Positions 59,640 to 64,000 of a DNA stretch of 64,000 nucleotides are shown here, piece by piece. The position numbers were made by a program, and so were the translations under genes. The DNA lies in contig NZ_NBYX01000027.1 in NCBI RefSeq assembly GCF_002099195.1, positions 183-64,182 on the forward strand, given 5' to 3'. How positions within the stretch are numbered: position 1 is the first letter of the stretch; each line of letters begins with the position of its first letter. Origin of the DNA: Burkholderia puraquae. GTDB lineage: Bacteria; Pseudomonadota; Gammaproteobacteria; Burkholderiales; Burkholderiaceae. The notes beneath the pieces were generated by a model. That model was given only the letters and a program-made list of their open reading frames with translations, was not told the origin of the DNA and made no database searches.

Positions 59640-62600
59640 ATGCAACGCATCCTCAACGTGCTGACTCATCCGCGTACGCTCTCGATCGTCGGGATCGTCG
59701 CGCTAGCGGCCATCCTCTTCATCGTCGCCGACATGCTGCAGCTCCCGCTCCTGTGGGCGGCGATCGCGTTCGCGGCGATCCTCGCGCTGTGGCTCGTCGT
59801 CGCGCTGTGGCGCCGCTGGCGCGTGAAGCGCGCGAACCAGCAGCTCGGCCAGATACTGGAAGAGCAGGCGGAAACCGGCAAGATCGCCGCGCCCGCCGCC
59901 GCCGCGCTCGCCCCCGACGCGAAGACGGCCGACCTCGACGTGCTGCGCACGCGCCTGTCGGACGCGGTGAAGACGATCAAGACGTCGAAGATCGGCCAGG
60001 TATCGGGCGGCTCCGCGCTGTACGAACTGCCCTGGTACATCGTGATCGGCAACCCGGCCGCAGGCAAGAGCAGCGCCGTGCTCAACTCCGGCCTGCAGTT
60101 CCCGTTCGCGGACAAGAACAGCGCCGTGATCCACGGCATCGGCGGTACGCGTAACTGCGACTGGTTCTTCACGACCGAGGGGATCCTGCTCGACACGGCG
60201 GGCCGCTATTCGGTGCACGAGGAAGACCGCAGCGAGTGGCTCGGCTTCCTCGGCCTGCTCAAGCGCTACCGCCCGAAGGCGCCGATCAACGGCATCATCG
60301 TCACCGCGAGCATCGCCGAACTCACCGGCAACCGCCCCGAATTCGCGATCAACCTCGCGAAAAACCTCCGCCAGCGCGTTCAGGAGCTGACGGAGAAGCT
60401 CGAGGTGTTCGCGCCGGTCTACGTGATGTTCACGAAGGCCGACCTGATCACCGGCTTCACCGAATTCTTCAGCAGCAGCGACAAGCACGAGTACGACCGC
60501 GTGTGGGGCGCCACCCTGCCCTACGAGCCCGACGACAAGCGCGACGTCGTCGCGCAGTTCGACACGCACTTCGAGGAACTCTACGAAGGGCTGAAGGAGA
60601 TCAGCGTCGCGCAATTGTCGCTGTCGCGCGGCAACCAGCTGTCGCCGGGCCAGTTGAGCTTCCCGCTCGAATTCTCGACGATCAAGCCCTCGCTGCGCGC
60701 GTTCCTCGCGACACTGTTCGAGAACAACCCGTTCCAGTACAAGCCGATCTTCCGCGGCTTCTACTTCACCAGCGCGCTGCAGGAAGGCGAAACCAACAGC
60801 GCGGCCGCGCAGCGCATCGCGCATCGCTTCGGCCTCGACGGCGCCGCGCTGCCGAAGCCGCACAGTGCGTTCTCGAAGAACGGCTTCTTCCTGCGCGACC
60901 TGTTCTCGAAGGTGATCTTCGCGGACCGCCAGACGGTGCGGCAGTTCGCGAGCCCGACCAAGACGCGGCTGCGCTACGCGACCTTCTTCGGCTTCGTCGC
61001 GGCGCTCGCGCTCGCGCTGGGCGGCTGGACCTGGTCGACGATCGGCAACCAGCAGCTCGTCACGAACGTGCAGGCCGACCTCGACAACGTCACGCGCCTG
61101 CAGCAGGGCCGCAACGACCTGCAGTCGCGCCTGCAGGCGATGGACATCCTCGAAGACCGGATCGAGCAGCTCGAGCAGTTCCGCCGCGACAAGCCGCTGT
61201 CGGTGTCGCTCGGCCTGTACCAGGGCGACCGTCTCGAGCAGCATCTGCTGACCGAGTATTACAACGGCGTGCGCCAGATCCTGCTGGCCCCTGTATCGCA
61301 AAACCTCGCGTCGTTCATGAAGGACGTGAACGCGCACCCCGAACAGCTCGTGCCGATGACGCGCCCGCCCGAATCGGGCGCCGTGCAGGGTGGCGCGATT
61401 CCGGTGTCGACGAACGCGGCAGGCGCCGCGCCGCAGGCCGGTGCCGCCCTGGCCGCGTCCGGCACCGCGCCGGCCGCAGCAGCGCAACAGCCGGCCGCAC
61501 CGCAGGGCGGCCTCTACAGCGACGCGTCGCCGACCAACGTGCAGGACGCGTACAACGCGCTCAAGACGTACCTGATGCTGTCCGACAAGCGCCACGTCGA
61601 GCAGGCGCACCTGACCGACCAGCTCGCCCGCTTCTGGCGCGGCTGGCTGGAGACGAATCGCGGCAACATGCCGCGTGACGAGATGATCAAGAGCGCGGAG
61701 CGCATGATCTCGTTCTACCTGTCCCGCGTGAATGACGACGACTGGCCGATGATCGACGCGAACCTCGCGCTCGTCGACCAGACTCGCGAGAACCTGCGCC
61801 ACGTCGTGCGCGGGATGCCGGCCCGCCAGCGCGTCTACGAGGAAATCAAGGCACGCGCGTCGACCCGTTTCGCGCCGATGACCATCGCGCGCATCGTCGG
61901 CGACGGCAACCAGGGGCTCGTGGCAGGCAGCTACGCGATTCCGGGCACCTTCACGCGCGAAGCGTGGTTCGACTACGTGCAGCCGGCGATCCGCGACGCA
62001 GCGACCAAGGAACTGCAAGCGAAGGATTGGGTGCTGAACACGTCGACGCAGGACGACCTGACGCTCGAGGGCAGCCCCGAGCAGATCCAGAAGACGCTCG
62101 TCGGCATGTACAAGACCGAGTACGCGCAGCACTGGCAGAAGTTCATGCAGGGCATCGCGGTGCAGGGCTTCACCAGCTTCGGCCAGGCCGTCGACGGGAT
62201 GAACCGCCTCGGCGACCCGCAGGATTCGCCGATCCGCAAGATCCTCGAGACCGCGTACGACCAGACCTCGTGGGACAACCCGTCGCTCGCGAACGTGACG
62301 ATCAAGAAGGCGCAGACGGGCGTCGTGAACTGGGTCAAGCAACTGTTCTCGCGCTCGCAGGCCGGCCAGGTGGCGGCCGCCAACATCGACATCAACGGCA
62401 ATCCGGCCGAGGTGCCGATGGGTCCGATCGGCCAGGAGTTCGTCGGGCTCGCGCGGATCGTCGCGGTGCATGACGGCACGTCGATGCTCAAGGGCTACAT
62501 GGATTCGCTGTCGAAGGTCCGCACGCGCTTCAACGTGATCAAGAACCAGGGCGACCCGGGCCCGGGCGCGCGCCAGCTGATGCAGCAAACGCTCGACGGC

Positions 62601-63584
62601 AACGGTTCGGAACTCGCCGATTCGCTGAAGCTCGTCGACGAGCAGATGCTGACGGGCCTCACCGATTCGCAACGCAAGTCGCTGCGTCCGCTGCTCGTGC
62701 GGCCGCTGATGCAGGCGTTCGCGGTCGTGATCCAGCCGGCCAGCGCCGAAGTCAACAAGGTGTGGAACGCACAGGTCTACCAGCCGTTCCAGAACTCGCT
62801 CGCGACGAAGTACCCGTTCGCGGCGAGCGCGAAGGTCGAGGCCGGCGCCGGTGAAATCGCGCAGGTGTTCGGACCGGACGGCTCGATCGCGAAGTTCGTC
62901 GGCACGACACTCGGGCCGCTCGCGGTGCGCCGCGGCGACACCCTCGCCGCCCGCACGTGGGGCGACATGGGCATCGGGCTCACGCCGGACTTCACGAGCG
63001 GCTTCGCCCGCTGGGTCGCGCCGCTCGCGGGCGGTGCGGCAGGCAGCGCGGCCGCGTCGTCCGAGCCGCAGACCGTGTTCCAGATCCTGCCGCAGCCGAG
63101 CACGGGCACGACGGAATACACGATCGCGATCGACGGCCAGCAGCTGCGGTACCGCAACACGCCGCCGCAGTGGACCAACTTCGTATGGCCGAACCCGCAG
63201 GGCTCGCCGGGCGCGACGCTGTCCGCGACGACCTTCGACGGCCGCACGGTGCAGCTCGTCAACGAGCCGGGCCGCTATGGTCTCGAGAAGCTGATCAACT
63301 CGGCGCAACGCAAGCGCCGTCCGGACGGCACCTTCGACCTGACGTGGGTGCAGGGCAACGTGAACGTGTCGGTGACGATGCGCATCATCAGCACGTCGCA
63401 ACCGTCGGGCGGTGGCGGTGACCAGCCGCAACAGCAAAGCCTGCGCGGCCTGCAACTGCCGTCGTCGGTCGCCGACGCGAGCGCGGGCGCCGCGCAGAAC
63501 GCGACCCAGTCCGGCACGGGCACGCCGGGCGCAGCGCCGGCCGTCGCGGCTGCCAACGCAACGAATGCACAGGGGGCGCAATGA
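59640..63584 (+). CDS. tssM: Type VI secretion inner-membrane protein TssM (IcmF)
   Basis: A 1314-residue core T6SS protein. Two N-terminal spans (about 14-32 and 37-57) precede a cytoplasmic NTPase domain with Walker A GNPAAGKS at 137-144 and DTAGRYSVHEED downstream. A third span lies near 445-466 (FGFVAALALALGGW), then a long periplasmic part with an Ala/Gln/Pro-rich linker (about 580-625) and the C-terminal DUF1215-type region. It spans the envelope with TssL and TssJ. The intact Walker A suggests NTP binding. The ATG at 59640 is the best start; an upstream in-frame ATG adds unrelated residues. Confidence 0.95.
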   Translation: MQRILNVLTHPRTLSIVGIVALAAILFIVADMLQLPLLWAAIAFAAILALWLVVALWRRWRVKRANQQLGQILEEQAETGKIAAPAAAALAPDAKTADLDVLRTRLSDAVKTIKTSKIGQVSGGSALYELPWYIVIGNPAAGKSSAVLNSGLQFPFADKNSAVIHGIGGTRNCDWFFTTEGILLDTAGRYSVHEEDRSEWLGFLGLLKRYRPKAPINGIIVTASIAELTGNRPEFAINLAKNLRQRVQELTEKLEVFAPVYVMFTKADLITGFTEFFSSSDKHEYDRVWGATLPYEPDDKRDVVAQFDTHFEELYEGLKEISVAQLSLSRGNQLSPGQLSFPLEFSTIKPSLRAFLATLFENNPFQYKPIFRGFYFTSALQEGETNSAAAQRIAHRFGLDGAALPKPHSAFSKNGFFLRDLFSKVIFADRQTVRQFASPTKTRLRYATFFGFVAALALALGGWTWSTIGNQQLVTNVQADLDNVTRLQQGRNDLQSRLQAMDILEDRIEQLEQFRRDKPLSVSLGLYQGDRLEQHLLTEYYNGVRQILLAPVSQNLASFMKDVNAHPEQLVPMTRPPESGAVQGGAIPVSTNAAGAAPQAGAALAASGTAPAAAAQQPAAPQGGLYSDASPTNVQDAYNALKTYLMLSDKRHVEQAHLTDQLARFWRGWLETNRGNMPRDEMIKSAERMISFYLSRVNDDDWPMIDANLALVDQTRENLRHVVRGMPARQRVYEEIKARASTRFAPMTIARIVGDGNQGLVAGSYAIPGTFTREAWFDYVQPAIRDAATKELQAKDWVLNTSTQDDLTLEGSPEQIQKTLVGMYKTEYAQHWQKFMQGIAVQGFTSFGQAVDGMNRLGDPQDSPIRKILETAYDQTSWDNPSLANVTIKKAQTGVVNWVKQLFSRSQAGQVAAANIDINGNPAEVPMGPIGQEFVGLARIVAVHDGTSMLKGYMDSLSKVRTRFNVIKNQGDPGPGARQLMQQTLDGNGSELADSLKLVDEQMLTGLTDSQRKSLRPLLVRPLMQAFAVVIQPASAEVNKVWNAQVYQPFQNSLATKYPFAASAKVEAGAGEIAQVFGPDGSIAKFVGTTLGPLAVRRGDTLAARTWGDMGIGLTPDFTSGFARWVAPLAGGAAGSAAASSEPQTVFQILPQPSTGTTEYTIAIDGQQLRYRNTPPQWTNFVWPNPQGSPGATLSATTFDGRTVQLVNEPGRYGLEKLINSAQRKRRPDGTFDLTWVQGNVNVSVTMRIISTSQPSGGGGDQPQQQSLRGLQLPSSVADASAGAAQNATQSGTGTPGAAPAVAAANATNAQGAQ

Positions 63585-64000
63585 CGCAAACCGTACAGGC
63601 GCAAATCGCCTACTTCGGCAAGATTCCGTCGCGCGGCGACTTCGTGAAGAGCCCGCACAATCCGCAGTTGCTGCAGACGCTCGACCGCTGGATCGCGCAG
63701 GCGCTCGAACTGCTCGCGGAAGATCCGCGCTGGAAGCTCGTCTACGAGGATGCGAAGCCGATGCATTTCGCGTTCCTCGGCTCGCGCAGCAAGCTCGCGA
63801 TCGCGGGCCACATGGTCGCGAGCCACGACGTGTCGATGCGCCGCTTCCCGTTCCTCGGCGCAACCGCGCTCGAGGTCGACCGGCCGCTCGCGTTCCTGGC
63901 ACGCAGCCCGCTCGCGTTCGCGCGGCTGTGGTCGCGCGTCGCGACGCAGATACCGCCGCTGCTCGGCAAGGACGAGCCGCCCGGCGCGCTGCAGGCGCTC
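63581..64000 (+). CDS. tagF: T6SS-associated protein TagF, N-terminal part
   Basis: The first 140 codons are visible; the gene runs past the window end. The domain opens AQIAYFGKIPSRGDFVKS, the TagF/SciT signature, followed by LDRWIAQALELL and RRFPFLG. TagF represses T6SS firing post-translationally in Pseudomonas. Its ATG overlaps the tssM stop by four bases (ATGA), so expression is coupled. Confidence 0.93.
   Translation, partial: MTQTVQAQIAYFGKIPSRGDFVKSPHNPQLLQTLDRWIAQALELLAEDPRWKLVYEDAKPMHFAFLGSRSKLAIAGHMVASHDVSMRRFPFLGATALEVDRPLAFLARSPLAFARLWSRVATQIPPLLGKDEPPGALQAL

Noticed and set aside
59703..63902. A 1399-codon open frame antisense to tssM and tagF
   Set aside because: Arg/Ala/His-rich translation with no domains; it is the antisense shadow of high-GC codon bias, while the plus strand has full TssM homology.

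Overview
The window is GC-rich (roughly two-thirds G+C, strong third-position GC bias) and reads as a conserved stretch of a Burkholderia main chromosome, most likely of the Burkholderia cepacia complex. The reasons are the paaF/paaN-paaJGIK phenylacetate block, the rpe-gph-trpEGDC order, hemA-prfA-prmC-grxD-ubiX, a Burkholderia-type tagX-tssM-tagF type VI secretion (T6SS) start, and protein sequences throughout that look betaproteobacterial. I placed no tRNA, rRNA, CRISPR array or intact insertion sequence.

Layout. 1-6.9 kb: phenylacetyl-CoA catabolism, with paaF divergent from paaN-paaJ-paaG-paaI-paaK around a palindromic operator. 7-9 kb: mltA, a 47-aa membrane protein and apaG. 8.9-16.3 kb: rpe-gph, then a trp leader peptide with an attenuator-like terminator, then trpEGDC, a CYTH triphosphatase and ung. 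16.3-21 kb: azoR, an M61 peptidase, dsbC and a UbiH-family hydroxylase. 21.2-22.4 kb: ychF. 22.6-23.6 kb: a lower-GC relic holding a dead phage-type lysozyme gene and a dead LprI-type lysozyme-inhibitor gene. 23.7-28.8 kb: gabP, a MmcQ/YjbR protein, an MFS carrier with a divergent LysR regulator, and a DUF3761 protein. 28.9-34 kb: ettA, a HAD hydrolase, an isochorismatase-like hydrolase, an aminopeptidase P and a small membrane protein. 34.2-39.3 kb: a degenerate response regulator, then hemA, prfA, prmC, grxD and ubiX. 39.5-44.8 kb: an extradiol dioxygenase, an APC permease, cspA with a long leader, an Hsp70-like protein and a nitroreductase. 45-47.1 kb: an MFS carrier and TetR regulator flanking a duplicated operator. 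47.1-57.2 kb: DUF1415, two methyltransferases, YegP, an LEA2 lipoprotein, an M1 metallopeptidase lipoprotein, a LysR regulator with a divergent oxidoreductase and XapX protein, and a ZntB-like transporter. 57.4-64 kb: the T6SS edge, with an unrecognised membrane-anchored four-cysteine protein divergent from tagX, then tssM and the start of tagF, which runs off the window.

How the genes work together. PaaK activates phenylacetate, PaaG isomerises the ring epoxide, PaaN oxidises the ring-opened semialdehyde, and PaaF and PaaJ act in the beta-oxidation-like steps while PaaI rescues CoA. The trp genes make tryptophan from chorismate and appear to be gated by leader translation. TssM is the inner-membrane core of the T6SS, TagX probably trims peptidoglycan for the machine, and TagF is a post-translational repressor. 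The most unusual finds are the inactivated lysozyme/inhibitor couple (one base change explains loss of both a stop and a start codon), the trp attenuator, the receiver domain lacking its phosphorylation chemistry, and the four-cysteine protein next to tagX.
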